Below are positions 1-8,594 of a DNA stretch of 37,581 nucleotides, piece after piece. The position numbers and the translations under genes are program-made. Origin of the DNA: Thermodesulfobacteriota bacterium (GTDB taxonomy: Bacteria > Desulfobacterota > Anaeroferrophillalia > Anaeroferrophillales > Tharpellaceae). The notes under the pieces were generated by a model. That model did no database searches. It had not been told where the DNA came from and worked only from the letters and a program-made list of their open reading frames with translations. Position 1 is the stretch's first letter. Each line of letters begins with the position of its first letter. The DNA is taken from the NCBI GenBank assembly GCA_024762675.1, contig JANTGZ010000013.1, positions 1 through 37,581 on the forward strand. The letters run 5' to 3'.

Positions 1-1
1 A

Positions 2-451
2 GCTTCGCAAAAGCCGGCTTTTTTCAGCAAAAGTAAAGATCCGGTTGATATTACCTCCGACAAACTTGATTTTGATCAGAAAAAAAATCTCGCGATTTTT
101 ACTGGTAATGTCGTGGCCCGCCAGGCCGAAACCTCTCTTGAGGCCGACACCTTGAAAGTAGTTTTTGCCGACTCCGACCAAGCTCTTCGGGAGATCATTG
201 CCACCGGTAAAGAGGTGGTCATAAAACTACAGGGCAAAAAAGCCCTCTGTCGAAAGATGTACTACTATGCTGTTGAGCGCAAGATTGTTCTGACCGGCAA
301 TCCCTCTCTTGATGACGGTAAGAATATAATCAGTGGTGAGGAGATCACATTTTTTATAGATGAAGAGCGTAGTGTGGTCAAAAGCGGTCAAAAAAAACGA
401 GTGAAGACGACGATTTTCCCCGGTCAGCGTGGTGGTTTGGGGCTGAGATGA
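2..451 (+). CDS. lptA: LptA/OstA-type LPS transport periplasmic protein, 5'-truncated
   Basis: The reading frame is open from the window edge to a stop that overlaps the lptB start, so the N-terminus and signal peptide lie outside the window. The visible 149 residues begin in the OstA beta-jellyroll fold: an '[11 protein letters not shown]' strand, then 'AIFTGNVVA' and '[13 protein letters not shown]', which are typical of LptA repeats. LptA is the periplasmic bridge that carries lipopolysaccharide from the LptBFGC inner-membrane extractor to LptD in the outer membrane. The four-base ATGA overlap with lptB supports translational coupling and identifies the pair. A GTG at 113 could be taken as a start, but the OstA homology runs upstream of it, so this is a truncated gene and not a 112-aa protein. 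Confidence 0.85.
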   Translation, partial: ASQKPAFFSKSKDPVDITSDKLDFDQKKNLAIFTGNVVARQAETSLEADTLKVVFADSDQALREIIATGKEVVIKLQGKKALCRKMYYYAVERKIVLTGNPSLDDGKNIISGEEITFFIDEERSVVKSGQKKRVKTTIFPGQRGGLGLR

Positions 452-1173
452 AATACCGTCTGGTTGTCAATGAAGTTGTTAAGAGCTACCAGCAGCGGCG
501 CGTCGTCGATCGGGTCTCTCTGGCGCTTGAGTCCGGCCGCGTAATCGGACTTCTTGGGCCTAATGGGGCCGGCAAGACTACGACCTTCTATATGGTGGTG
601 GGCCTGGTCAAGCCCGACTCCGGAACCCTCCTTCTCAACGATCATGATCTTACCGGCATGACTCTGCCTCAACGGGCCCGGCAGGGAATCAGTTACCTGC
701 CGCAGGAAGCTTCGGTTTTCCGCAAACTTACCGTGGCCGATAATCTGATGGCTATTATTCAAACCCTGGGGCTCGCTCGTGACGAGGAGAAAAACCGCCT
801 TGAAACCATGCTTGAGCGTTTCGGTCTAGAGAAAATAAGGGATAACCGAGCCTACACCGTCTCCGGCGGTGAGCGCCGTCGGGTTGAGATTGCCCGAGCT
901 TTGGTGTTGGAGCCCAAATTTATCCTTCTGGATGAACCCTTTGCCGGCATCGACCCGCTTGCGGTCAATGATATTCAGCAGATAATCAAAGAGCTCAAAG
1001 CCCAGGGCATTGGCGTCCTGATCTCTGATCACAATGTTCGAGAAACCCTTGGCATCTGTGATTACGCCTATATCATGGATCAAGGTGCCATCCTTGAAGA
1101 GGGCGAACCTCAAAGCGTTATTGCCAGCCCCAAAGCCCGCAAAATCTACTTAGGTGACGACTTCCGCCTCTAG
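448..1173 (+). CDS. lptB: LPS export ABC transporter ATP-binding protein LptB
   Basis: This 241-aa cytoplasmic ATPase powers LPS extraction by LptFG. All ABC motifs are visible: Walker [10 protein letters not shown] at about residues 37-45, the signature [15 protein letters not shown] near 137-150, Walker B with LLDEP near 160, and the switch His in ISDHNVRE. The length matches the LptB family (about 240 aa), and [14 protein letters not shown] is the characteristic LptB form of the signature. The start overlaps the lptA stop. The gene is followed by a short hairpin with a T-rich tail and then rpoN, the usual lptB-rpoN order in proteobacteria. Confidence 0.95.
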   Translation: MKYRLVVNEVVKSYQQRRVVDRVSLALESGRVIGLLGPNGAGKTTTFYMVVGLVKPDSGTLLLNDHDLTGMTLPQRARQGISYLPQEASVFRKLTVADNLMAIIQTLGLARDEEKNRLETMLERFGLEKIRDNRAYTVSGGERRRVEIARALVLEPKFILLDEPFAGIDPLAVNDIQQIIKELKAQGIGVLISDHNVRETLGICDYAYIMDQGAILEEGEPQSVIASPKARKIYLGDDFRL

Positions 1174-1175
1174 AA

Positions 1176-1204
1176 AATGGGGAGTTCCCCTATTTTTTAT
1201 TTTC
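1176..1204 (+). terminator. Possible weak terminator after lptB
   Basis: GGGG (1179-1182) and CCCC (1187-1190) pair around an AGTT loop, with possible A-T extension on both sides, followed by TATTTTTTATTTT. The stem is short, so termination is probably partial. Confidence 0.4.
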
Positions 1205-1207
1205 CCC

Positions 1208-1236
1208 TTGTATTTCTTTTTTCTCTTCACTATACT
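1208..1236 (+). promoter_or_regulatory. Candidate sigma-70 promoter for rpoN
   Basis: TTGTAT at 1208-1213 and TATACT at 1231-1236 are separated by 17 bases. The -10 box matches 5 of 6 positions, but the -35 box matches only the TTG. It lies about 70 bases upstream of the rpoN start. This is sequence resemblance only. Confidence 0.3.
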
Positions 1237-1303
1237 TTAAGGTATGATATTTGCGTAATCCCCTATTCTTTGTGCTTGTTAACGGTTTCTATATTTAATC
1301 TAA

Positions 1304-2767
1304 ATGTCAATATCCTTAAGTCAGAATATTCGTCTTACTCAAACCCACCAGCTGGCACTGACTCCGCAGCTACAGCAGGCGATTAAACTTTTACAGCTTA
1401 ATCAGGTTGAGCTTCTGGAGATGGTGAGCCAGGAGATGGTGACCAATCCGGTTCTCGAAGAGACCGTGGACAGGGGTCTTGAGGAGGTTGAGCGCGTCGA
1501 GCGTCAGCAGGTTGATCGTGATGAACGCAATCTCAGAGAGGGTCTGGACTCCGAAAATCGCCCTGAAATTCGTGAAGCCCTTAAGGATGCTGACTGGCAG
1601 CCCTATTTTGAGCAGCGCGGTATCAGTGGTAGCGGTCGTTCGGGGTTTGATAGTGACGAGCGGCCGTCCTGGGATTATAACCTGACCAAACCGGCAACCC
1701 TGATTGACCATCTTCTCTGGCAGCTTCAGCTGACCCCTTCGTTTAATGAGCGCGATTTAGAGGTTGGTGAAGCCATAATTTATAGTATCGACGAGGATGG
1801 TTATCTGGAAGTCGGTGTTGACGAGCTTGGCGCCCGCCTGGATTGTGATCCGGCGGTGGTTGAAAAGGTGCTGGGCCGGGTTCAGCAATTTGATCCGGTG
1901 GGGGTAGCGGCCCGTTCTCTTGAGGAGTGTCTGCTTTGCCAGATGATTCATCTGGGGATTGACAGTGACCTTAACCGCACGATTGTAAAGGAACACTTAA
2001 GTCAGCTCAAAACCAAAAATTACCGTAAAATCGCCCGTCAGCTACAGGTCGATGAGGAGAAGGTGCTGGCAGCGGTTAAGGTGATTTTGACCCTCGACCC
2101 CAAACCCGGAGCTCGCCACCAGCCGGACTCGACCCAGGCGGTGGTGCCTGAAGTCTTTGTTTATAAGCGCGATGGACGCTTTGTCGTCACTCTCAACGAG
2201 GATCGTTTGCCCCGTCTTTCGGTAAATAGCTACTACCAGGGGATTGCTGATCAGCGTCGGGAACCCAACAACTTGACCCGAAATTACCTGACTGAGAAAA
2301 TTCGGGCCGCACAATGGCTTATTAAAAGCATTGAACAGCGGCAGAAAACAATATATAAGGTTATGGTCAGTATTGTTAAGTTTCAAGATGATTTTTTTGT
2401 TCGGGGAGCTCACTATCTCAAGCCTCTGGTGTTGCGTGATGTTGCTGATGATATCGAAATGCATGAATCGACGGTCAGTCGGGTGACCCAGGGAAAATAT
2501 GTGCAGACTCCACACGGGGTCTTTGAACTCAAGTATTTTTTTAACAGTAGTATTAATCAGGGTGGTGGTGATATCGCTTCCGCCAGTGTCAAGCAGAAAA
2601 TTGTTGAGTATATTAACCGAGAGAGTCCAACTGATCCATTAAGTGATGATGCTATCGTCAAGCTGTTGGCGAAAGAGAATGACATCAAAATTGCTCGGCG
2701 TACAGTTGCTAAATATCGCAACCAGCTCGGGGTTCTGGCTTCCAGTCAGCGCAAAAAAATACTCTAA
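1304..2767 (+). CDS. rpoN: RNA polymerase sigma-54 factor
   Basis: A 487-aa sigma-54, the family's usual length. Region I (about residues 1-50) is Gln- and Leu-rich (LTPQLQQAIKLLQLNQVEL) and contacts the activator. An acidic region II follows, then the core-binding and DNA-binding domains. The diagnostic RpoN box ARRTVAKYR sits at about 464-472, preceded by the helix-turn-helix segment that recognises the -12 element (ESTVSRVTQGKYVQTPHG). Sigma-54 directs polymerase to -24/-12 promoters and needs an AAA+ activator. A matching promoter is present at 12053-12068, ahead of the aromatic-degradation genes. The ATG at 1304 gives the standard MSISLSQ N-terminus, although no clear Shine-Dalgarno sequence precedes it. 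Confidence 0.96.
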   Translation: MSISLSQNIRLTQTHQLALTPQLQQAIKLLQLNQVELLEMVSQEMVTNPVLEETVDRGLEEVERVERQQVDRDERNLREGLDSENRPEIREALKDADWQPYFEQRGISGSGRSGFDSDERPSWDYNLTKPATLIDHLLWQLQLTPSFNERDLEVGEAIIYSIDEDGYLEVGVDELGARLDCDPAVVEKVLGRVQQFDPVGVAARSLEECLLCQMIHLGIDSDLNRTIVKEHLSQLKTKNYRKIARQLQVDEEKVLAAVKVILTLDPKPGARHQPDSTQAVVPEVFVYKRDGRFVVTLNEDRLPRLSVNSYYQGIADQRREPNNLTRNYLTEKIRAAQWLIKSIEQRQKTIYKVMVSIVKFQDDFFVRGAHYLKPLVLRDVADDIEMHESTVSRVTQGKYVQTPHGVFELKYFFNSSINQGGGDIASASVKQKIVEYINRESPTDPLSDDAIVKLLAKENDIKIARRTVAKYRNQLGVLASSQRKKIL

Positions 2768-2870
2768 GATCATAACCGGCATGGTCTGAACCAAATTGAT
2801 TTTATTTGATAATTATATTTTTTTACAAAACCTCAAACTTAAACCCTAAATCTTAAAAAAGGGGGATACT

Positions 2871-3419
2871 ATGCAGATAAACGTTGTCTTTCGTCACATG
2901 GACCAATCAGATTCGGTTAAAGAGTATGCTGTGGAAAAGCTCTCCAAGATCAAGAAATATCTTGATGGCCCACTGGATGTCAACGTTGTTCTTTCCGTTG
3001 AAAAAATTCGCCAGATTGCTGAAGTCACATTCAATATCAATGGCTATATGGTTAAGGGCAAGGAGGAGGCCGGTGATATGTACGCCGCTATCGACCTTGT
3101 TGCCAGCAAAATCAGCCGTCAGGTACAACGCTATAAAGGTCGTCTGCGGCAGAAAAAGGGCTCTCCAGGGATTGATGAGAGTTTGCTGACTAGTGTTCCG
3201 GTAGATATCTTGAGTGTTGATCACGATCATGATGAGTCGACTCCCGAGATTATCAAGAAGAGTAATTTTCTGGTCAAGCCGATGAGCCCCGATGAAGCAA
3301 TTATGCAGCTTAACCTGATGAATAATAACTTCCATGTTTTCCGCGATGAATCAACCGATCGGATCAATGTTGTCTATCGCCGTGATGATGGCAACTATGG
3401 GCTTATTGAGCCCCAATAA
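2871..3419 (+). CDS. hpf: Ribosome hibernation promoting factor, long form
   Basis: A 182-aa protein with two parts. The N-terminal HPF/RaiA (S30AE) domain at about 1-100 (MQINVVFRHMDQSD, then VSRQ-like basic helices around KISRQVQRYKGRL) binds the decoding centre of the 30S subunit. The C-terminal domain at about 128-182 (NFLVKPMSPDEAIMQLNLM...FHVFRDE...VVYRRDDGNYGLIEP) is the dimerisation domain of long HPFs that drives 100S ribosome formation without RMF. A strong Shine-Dalgarno (GGGGG, 2861-2865) fixes the start. The position between rpoN and ptsN is the classical one. About 100 A/T-rich bases precede the gene and may hold its own promoter. Confidence 0.93.
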   Translation: MQINVVFRHMDQSDSVKEYAVEKLSKIKKYLDGPLDVNVVLSVEKIRQIAEVTFNINGYMVKGKEEAGDMYAAIDLVASKISRQVQRYKGRLRQKKGSPGIDESLLTSVPVDILSVDHDHDESTPEIIKKSNFLVKPMSPDEAIMQLNLMNNNFHVFRDESTDRINVVYRRDDGNYGLIEPQ

Positions 3420-3425
3420 GAAACT

Positions 3426-3887
3426 ATGAAAATTACTGATTATCTCACCCCTGAACTGGTTGTTGCCGAGTTGGCTGAAACCGGTAAAGAGGAGACCCTT
3501 AAGTGTTTGTCCGCCCAAGTGGCCGGCGTTTTCCCGGAGCTTTCTGAAGATAAGATTCTTACCGTATTGCGAGATCGGGAAGCCTTGGGCAGTACTGGAA
3601 TCGGAGGTGGGATTGCCATCCCGCATGGCAAGATAGCTGAACTCGAAAATATCATTGTGCTCTTTGCCCGTAGCCGCAAAGGGGTCGATTTTGCCGCTGT
3701 TGACGGTCAGCCGGTACATCTCTTTTTTCTTCTCCTGGCTCCTGAGAACTCCGCCGGGATTCATTTGAAAACTCTGGCCCAGATTTCACGTATGCTGAAA
3801 AATCGAGGTTTTTGCGACCAGCTCCTCGAAGCTTCCGATGGTTTGAGCCTCTTTACCATGATTAAACAGGAAGATGAGCGCTCTTGA
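3426..3887 (+). CDS. ptsN: PTS EIIA-Ntr regulatory phosphocarrier PtsN
   Basis: A 153-aa EIIA of the fructose/nitrogen family. The phospho-accepting His is in GGIAIPHGKI (about residue 67), preceded by DREALGSTGIGGG, the standard EIIA-Ntr motif. The protein is a cytoplasmic regulator with no transport domain of its own. It takes phosphate from HPr or a paralogue and modulates targets such as potassium transport and nitrogen control. It starts 6 bases after hpf and its end overlaps hprK by 14 bases, so the genes are probably co-translated. No EI-Ntr (PtsP) is present nearby. The only enzyme I here is the PtsI at 8591-10393, which may also feed this protein (inference). Confidence 0.93.
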   Translation: MKITDYLTPELVVAELAETGKEETLKCLSAQVAGVFPELSEDKILTVLRDREALGSTGIGGGIAIPHGKIAELENIIVLFARSRKGVDFAAVDGQPVHLFFLLLAPENSAGIHLKTLAQISRMLKNRGFCDQLLEASDGLSLFTMIKQEDERS

Positions 3888-4833
3888 TCGCGATGACAGT
3901 TTGAAGATTGCCGTTGCTGATCTGTTGGGGGATGCGGCGCGAGGCCTATGTCTGAGTCTGCTGACTCCAGAGGTTCCACTAAGCCGCAAAATTACTAATT
4001 ACCGTATTCAGAAGCATGGGTTGATTTTTGCCGGTTTTACTAAGTTCTTCGAGCCGGAGAGGATTCAGCTCATGGGTATGGCTGAGGTAGCTTATCTTGA
4101 GACTTTAAGTCAGCCGCGTCGGCTCGAAGTGATTGAGCAGCTCTGTGAGCTACGGCCTATCTGTCTCATCGCTACCAGAGCCTGTCCTCCACCCGCAGAG
4201 CTTTTGCAAAAGTGTCGTGAGAGTGAGATCCCACTGCTTCAGAGCAATCTTTCGGTGGCCGCTGTTTTTGACGCAATTAATCGTTACTTTGAAGATTTTA
4301 TAAATCCTGAAACCACTACTCATGGGGTTCTGCTTGATATTCACAGTACCGGGGTTCTGCTGGTTGGTAAAAGTGGAATCGGTAAAAGTGAGGTCGCCCT
4401 CGATCTTATTCAACGCGGACATAGGTTGATTGCTGATGATGTTGTGGTTATGCGTTTTCGTCCGCCGGGTACTGTCGTTGGCGAGGCCAATGCTATCCTG
4501 AAATTTAATATGGAGATTCGCGGTCTTGGAATTATTGATATAGAAGATATTTTCGGTGTGACAGCAGTCAGAGAGAGCCAGCGAGTTGATCTCGTGGTTG
4601 AGCTGGTTTCCTGGAAGGATTATGATGGCAGTAAACGTTTGAACATGGATCAGGAGATCTTCCCGATTCTTGGGGTCAATGTCCCGAAAGCGACTATTCC
4701 GGTCAGCCCCGGGCGTAACCTGGTCACGATTGTCGAGGTTGCAGCCCATACCTACCGGTTGCGTAAACAAGGCAAACATAATGGACGCGCTCTGCTCAAT
4801 GAGCTGGCTGATCGCCTGAAAGCCGATAACTGA
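3874..4833 (+). CDS. hprK: HPr kinase/phosphorylase
   Basis: A 319-aa bifunctional enzyme that phosphorylates HPr on Ser46 with ATP and reverses this with phosphate. Its N-terminal domain (about 1-130) precedes the P-loop kinase domain: Walker A GKSGIGKS at about 165-172, then RGHRLIADDVV, and the HprK signature EIRGLGIIDI at about 214-223. The length equals that of the Firmicute enzymes. The substrate partner is visible nearby: the HPr at 8319-8594 carries the Ser46 site in KSIMGV. The start ATG lies inside the ptsN coding end with AGGAAG just upstream. In proteobacteria HprK usually tunes regulatory PTS activity and not CcpA-type catabolite repression. Confidence 0.95.
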   Translation: MSALDRDDSLKIAVADLLGDAARGLCLSLLTPEVPLSRKITNYRIQKHGLIFAGFTKFFEPERIQLMGMAEVAYLETLSQPRRLEVIEQLCELRPICLIATRACPPPAELLQKCRESEIPLLQSNLSVAAVFDAINRYFEDFINPETTTHGVLLDIHSTGVLLVGKSGIGKSEVALDLIQRGHRLIADDVVVMRFRPPGTVVGEANAILKFNMEIRGLGIIDIEDIFGVTAVRESQRVDLVVELVSWKDYDGSKRLNMDQEIFPILGVNVPKATIPVSPGRNLVTIVEVAAHTYRLRKQGKHNGRALLNELADRLKADN

Positions 4834-4845
4834 AGAATTTAATCA

Positions 4846-5730
4846 ATGGCGACGAAAGAGATGGCAGGTAAGGCTTCGATAGTTATTGTCACCGGTCTCT
4901 CCGGGGCTGGGAAAACCAGCGCCTTGAATGTCCTTGAAGATATCGGATATTTTTGTATCGATAATCTTCCGGTTGCATTTTTACCTAAATTCATCGAACT
5001 ATCCGGGAACTTTTCGCCGACGATCAAGGGAATTGCCCTGGTCATGGATCTGCGGGAGGAGCATTTTCTTAAAAGTTTTCCCACTCTCTACCGCGAGATT
5101 AAAAAGTCATCTACGGCCTTGGAGCTTATCTTTCTAGAGGCTGATGATCAGAGTCTGATTAAGCGTTACAGTGAAACCCGGCGCAAGCATCCGGTTGTGG
5201 TTAAGGGTTCGGTGTCCCAGGCGGTGTCCCGGGAACGGGAGCTCCTGCAGGAGATCCGTTCTCTGGCAAGCTATCGGGTTGATACAAGCAATTTTACGAT
5301 TCATCAGTTTAAAGAGTATATTCGAAAAATTGTTACCGCTGGTGATCATGCGGTCGGGATGAATATTTCGTTGCTCTCTTTTGGCTTTCGTAACGGCCTA
5401 CCTTTAGAGGCCGATATTGTTATGGATGTACGTTTTTTGCCAAACCCCTATTTCATTGAGGCGATGCGCAGTCAAAGCGGGCTTGATCATGGAGTCCGGG
5501 AATATGTCCTTGGTCATCCTGTCAGTCGCTCCTTTACGGAACGCTTTCTCGCCTTGTTGAAGATGTTGATCCCCGAATACCTGAGGGAGGGCAAGAGTTA
5601 CCTGACCGTTGCCATCGGCTGTACCGGAGGTCGACACCGTTCTGTAGCCATAGTCAGTGTTTTGGGCGACTACCTAAGGGAAGAAGGCTACGAAATAGCC
5701 CTCGCCCACCGAGATCTAAAAACGGAATAA
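4846..5730 (+). CDS. rapZ: RNase adapter / nucleotide-binding protein RapZ
   Basis: A 294-aa RapZ (YvcJ/YhbJ) protein. The N-terminal P-loop GLSGAGKT lies at about 18-25, followed by EDIGYFCIDNLP, the family hallmark. The C-terminal domain carries YLTVAIGCTGGRHRSVAIV near 255-273, the UDP-GlcNAc or small-molecule binding region. In enterobacteria RapZ guides RNase E to the GlmZ sRNA to control glucosamine-6-phosphate synthase. The role in this lineage is not established. It follows hprK by 12 bases in the conserved ptsN-hprK-rapZ order. An in-frame ATG at 4861 is a possible alternative start. A 120-bp dispersed repeat separates it from the PTS transporter genes. Confidence 0.95.
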   Translation: MATKEMAGKASIVIVTGLSGAGKTSALNVLEDIGYFCIDNLPVAFLPKFIELSGNFSPTIKGIALVMDLREEHFLKSFPTLYREIKKSSTALELIFLEADDQSLIKRYSETRRKHPVVVKGSVSQAVSRERELLQEIRSLASYRVDTSNFTIHQFKEYIRKIVTAGDHAVGMNISLLSFGFRNGLPLEADIVMDVRFLPNPYFIEAMRSQSGLDHGVREYVLGHPVSRSFTERFLALLKMLIPEYLREGKSYLTVAIGCTGGRHRSVAIVSVLGDYLREEGYEIALAHRDLKTE

Positions 5731-5759
5731 TTTAGGATTTCTTATTTATACTATTTTGA

Positions 5760-5880
5760 GGCAAAGAAAAAAGTTCAGATGCAAGGCGTGCAAAACCTGA
5801 GGAATGAGGCGTACATAAAGTACGCCGCAGTGACGAAGGTTGCAGCACAACGAAGCAGGTGGACATTTTTCGAAGCCGTC
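5760..5880 (+). repeat. Dispersed intergenic repeat family 1, copy A
   Basis: About 120 bases that recur, reverse-complemented and roughly 85-90 % identical by eye, at 14409-14528. It contains an internal hairpin GGCGTAC-ATAAA-GTACGCC (5808-5826) and the shared segments CGCAGTGACGAAGGTTG and CGAAGCAGGTGGACATTTT. It fills almost all of the gap between rapZ and the EIIA gene. Confidence 0.85.
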
Positions 5881-5893
5881 TAGAGTGAGATAA

Positions 5894-6301
5894 ATGATTG
5901 CTGCTATAGTAGTAACCCACCACACCCTGGCCGAACACCTGATCGAGACGGCTGAATTTATCGTCGGACCCAACGAAAACCTGGTCGGTGTCAGTATTTC
6001 ACAAAATGATGATATTGAGGCCGTCAGCAAGCGTCTGGTCGAGATGATAAAACAATATCACAAAGATGGAAAAAAAGTTCTTATCTTAACCGACATGTTT
6101 GGTGGCACCCCTACCAATATCTGTCTCGCTCTCTACGAACCCGGCCAAGTTGAAATCGTCTCCGGCGTCAATTTACCGATTCTTTTAAAACTTGCCGGCG
6201 GTTTCAAGGATGAGGAGAAAGGGTTAAAGGAGATTGCTGCGGAGATTACTGAGTATGGCCGCAAGAACATTTTTGCTGCGGCCGAGTTTCTGGAGCTATG
6301 A
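5894..6301 (+). CDS. PTS mannose-family EIIA component
   Basis: A 135-aa EIIA-Man fold protein. It begins with a short beta strand and the phospho-accepting His in VVTHHTLAEHL (His9, by alignment with His10 of E. coli ManX). LILTDMFGGTPTN follows at about 64-76, the family's second conserved motif. It receives phosphate from HPr and passes it to EIIB. The stop codon overlaps the EIIB start by 4 bases. In many Deltaproteobacteria this EIIA is the only PTS component besides HPr and EI. Here the full EIIB-EIIC-EIID set follows, so it probably serves sugar uptake. GAGTGAG at 5884-5890 is the likely ribosome-binding site. Confidence 0.93.
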   Translation: MIAAIVVTHHTLAEHLIETAEFIVGPNENLVGVSISQNDDIEAVSKRLVEMIKQYHKDGKKVLILTDMFGGTPTNICLALYEPGQVEIVSGVNLPILLKLAGGFKDEEKGLKEIAAEITEYGRKNIFAAAEFLEL

Positions 6302-6789
6302 CGACGGTACTTTATCGTGTTGATGACCGCTTGATTCATGGTCAGGTTGTTGCCGCTTGGGTTCCCTATACCCGGGCAACCCGAATAGTCGTGGCTGATA
6401 ATCAGATACCTGGCAATATTCTGCAGTCTAAAATTTTGCGGATGGCCGCACCTCCCAGATTGCGGGTCGAAATTCTCTCCGTTCGTCAGGCTGTGACCTT
6501 CATGGCTCAGCAGCGTTCCGGTCCAGGACTTTTAACAATCATGCTTTTTGTCGGTCTTGAAGCTGTTGCCCAGGCTATTGAGGAGGGGCTTTACTTGACC
6601 GAGTTGAATCTCGGAAATATTCATAGTGCTGCGGGCAAACTACAGATTTCCGACTCGATCTCTCTTGATAAGAGCGAAATTGCCTGCTTAAGAACTCTTC
6701 AGAAGCAGGATGTTAAGATAACCATTCAGCCGGTGCCGACCGCTCCGGCGGTTGATGTTTTCGCCCTTTTGCAGCGTAAAGGTTGGTAA
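6298..6789 (+). CDS. PTS mannose/sorbose-family EIIB component
   Basis: A 163-aa cytoplasmic EIIB of the mannose/fructose/sorbose family. The hallmark YRVDDRLIHGQVVAAWV at about 6-22 places the phospho-accepting His at residue 14, as in other family members (usual form RIDDRLIHGQV). NLGNIHSA near 107 is another conserved element. The length matches the family (about 160 aa). It takes phosphate from the adjacent EIIA and transfers it to sugar carried by EIIC/EIID. Substrate cannot be read from the sequence. Confidence 0.93.
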   Translation: MTTVLYRVDDRLIHGQVVAAWVPYTRATRIVVADNQIPGNILQSKILRMAAPPRLRVEILSVRQAVTFMAQQRSGPGLLTIMLFVGLEAVAQAIEEGLYLTELNLGNIHSAAGKLQISDSISLDKSEIACLRTLQKQDVKITIQPVPTAPAVDVFALLQRKGW

Positions 6790-6794
6790 GTTCC

Positions 6795-7502
6795 GTGTGG
6801 CTTGACTTTTCCACATTTATCTGGCTGACGGCCAAAGTTTCGCTGTTGGGGGCTATGTGTGCGCTGGATCGGACGGCAGCTTTTCAGATAATGTTCTCGA
6901 GACCTCTGATCGCCGCCACTTTTGGGGGATGGCTGGCCGGAAATTGGGAGATAGGTTTACTGATAGGAGGTTCCCTCGAGCTTTATTTTTTAAGTGAAAT
7001 TCCAGTTGGAAGCAATATTCCGACTGATGACACTCTGCTTGCTCTGGCGGCGGGTGGTACGGCTGCAGCCTTGAGTGGGCTGCCGGCAAATCTGATGTTG
7101 GACACCAGGTCCCTGGCCTTTATGGTTCTGCTGACGGTTCTCCCCTGGGCCGACTTTACGCGTAAGGTGGACAGCTTGGTTAGGGTGAGAAATAGCCGGC
7201 TTATTGATGAGATGGAAACCCGTCTTCTGGCAGGTGAAAATGCTTCGGCAATCAACTTTCATCTCCACGGCATCCTTAATTTTTATGGTGCCGCTGCCTT
7301 TGCTCTGGGGCTGATGATGGTCAGCTCTCTTTTACTGGTGCCGATTTTGCTTTTTTTGCTGCCGGCCTGGATCTGGCCTTTGACTGATCGCTTGTTGTTG
7401 ATCTTTCCTGCAGCCGGGATTGCCGGCCTGCTCTGCAATATGAATCAAAAACGTCAATTGGCCGTTTTTGCCGGTGTTTCGATGCTCTTATTGGTTTTTT
7501 AG
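6795..7502 (+). CDS. PTS mannose-family EIIC membrane component
   Basis: A polytopic membrane protein of about 235 aa, with several hydrophobic segments and the EIIC-Man motif area (DRTAAFQIMFSRPLIAATFGG, then GLLIGGSLELYFL and GSNIPTDDTLLAL) near residues 20-80. These segments form the sugar channel together with EIID. The family usually measures 250-270 aa, so this is slightly short. The start is uncertain. GTG at 6795 gives the best fit to other EIIC N-termini; a TTG at 6783, overlapping the EIIB stop, is possible but lies directly against its only AAAGG. EIID starts two bases after its stop. Confidence 0.88.
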   Translation: MWLDFSTFIWLTAKVSLLGAMCALDRTAAFQIMFSRPLIAATFGGWLAGNWEIGLLIGGSLELYFLSEIPVGSNIPTDDTLLALAAGGTAAALSGLPANLMLDTRSLAFMVLLTVLPWADFTRKVDSLVRVRNSRLIDEMETRLLAGENASAINFHLHGILNFYGAAAFALGLMMVSSLLLVPILLFLLPAWIWPLTDRLLLIFPAAGIAGLLCNMNQKRQLAVFAGVSMLLLVF

Positions 7503-7504
7503 TT

Positions 7505-8257
7505 ATGCCATTGCGAATTGAACAGCGAATTTTTCTGCGTAGCCTCTGCTGGCAGACCTCATGGAATTTTGCTCGTATGCAGTGTTTGGGGCTGGCTTAC
7601 GCCATCTATCCGCTGCTTGAAAAGCTTTATGGTGAAAACTCTGAACATCTGGCCCGGCGTACCCGACGTTACCTGGTTTGTTTTAATACAAATCCCTATC
7701 TGGCGGCTGCTATCTTGGGATTTATGGTTCATATGGAGAGCCAGGGCGAGGATATGGGTGATCAGGGTCTGGCCTTGAGCGGTAGTCTGGCCGGTCTCTA
7801 TGGTGCGGTAGGAGACGCTTTTTTCTGGAACGGACTCAAGCCGATGGTTTCGGCTCTTGCCGTAATGATATTTTTTTGGAAGCCCAGTCTCTGGGCCCTG
7901 GTTTTTTTGCTCTGCTCTTATAATTTAGTTCATTTCGGAGTGCGCTATACTGTTTATCTGCATGGTTTACATCGCGGTATCGGGGTTATTGAAACGATTA
8001 ACAGTTGGAATTTGCCCTTGGTCAGAAATGTTATGGAGTTTGTGACCACCGCTTCCCTGGCGGTAACCGCTTTTCTGATGGTTGACTATTTTGCTTTGCA
8101 GGGGTCTGCTGCTCTTACGGCTCCTTTTTTTCTGCTGTTGGCATTAATCGGCTGGCTTGTTTGGCGCCGAAAAGAGTTGGGTGGAGATCGACCGCGTTTG
8201 CTGGAAATTATTCCGGTGGGGGGATGCGTGGCGCTTGTTTGTCTAATCTTTTTTTGA
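7505..8257 (+). CDS. PTS mannose-family EIID membrane component
   Basis: A 250-aa EIID, somewhat shorter than the usual 270-300 aa. The N-terminal cytoplasmic part has the family patterns LRSLCWQTSWNFARMQCLGLAY, FNTNPYLAAAILGFMVHME and GDQGLALSGSLAGLYGAVGDAFFW. The C-terminal half has membrane segments and ends at the inner membrane. With EIIC it makes the sugar-translocating unit. The gene follows EIIC almost without gap, and an apparently unstructured 61-base gap leads to HPr. Substrate is unknown. Confidence 0.9.
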   Translation: MPLRIEQRIFLRSLCWQTSWNFARMQCLGLAYAIYPLLEKLYGENSEHLARRTRRYLVCFNTNPYLAAAILGFMVHMESQGEDMGDQGLALSGSLAGLYGAVGDAFFWNGLKPMVSALAVMIFFWKPSLWALVFLLCSYNLVHFGVRYTVYLHGLHRGIGVIETINSWNLPLVRNVMEFVTTASLAVTAFLMVDYFALQGSAALTAPFFLLLALIGWLVWRRKELGGDRPRLLEIIPVGGCVALVCLIFF

Positions 8258-8318
8258 CTTAGTGGTCCTCTGCTTTTTTACGAGATCATCAACCATAAAA
8301 ATAAAATAATAAATTGAG

Positions 8319-8594
8319 ATGGTTAAAAAAGAATTTACGATAGTCAACAAACTTGGTCTTCATGCTCGGGCAGCGGCGGTTCTGGTTCAGCTGGCTGGTA
8401 GTTTCTCCTCGGAAATATCAATCACCAAAGAGAAACTTACGATCAATTGTAAAAGTATTATGGGAGTTCTGATGCTGGCTGCGGCCCAGAATACTGCAAT
8501 TGTTGTCGAAATCGCCGGTGAAGATGAAGAAGATGCTCTTGAAGCTTTGGGAAATCTGATTGAAGACGGTTTTGGTGAATTGGATGGTGGATGA
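8319..8594 (+). CDS. ptsH: Phosphocarrier protein HPr
   Basis: A 91-aa HPr. The catalytic His15 is in LGLHARAA, and Ser46 lies in INCKSIMGVLML, the target of HPr kinase in organisms that have HprK. Having both sites together with hprK in the same cluster makes Ser46 phosphorylation likely. HPr takes phosphate from enzyme I and delivers it to the EIIA encoded upstream and possibly to PtsN. The stop overlaps the enzyme I start region, indicating coupled translation. Confidence 0.95.
   Translation: MVKKEFTIVNKLGLHARAAAVLVQLAGSFSSEISITKEKLTINCKSIMGVLMLAAAQNTAIVVEIAGEDEEDALEALGNLIEDGFGELDGG

Noticed and set aside
1177-1386. Open frame of 69 codons between lptB and rpoN
   Set aside because: It covers the lptB terminator-like hairpin and the rpoN promoter region and runs into rpoN in another frame, with no ribosome site.
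5732-6030. Antisense frames over repeat copy A, with a similar frame at 14372-14560 over copy B
   Set aside because: The peptide likeness is explained by the shared DNA repeat. There are no ribosome sites and the frames run into real genes.
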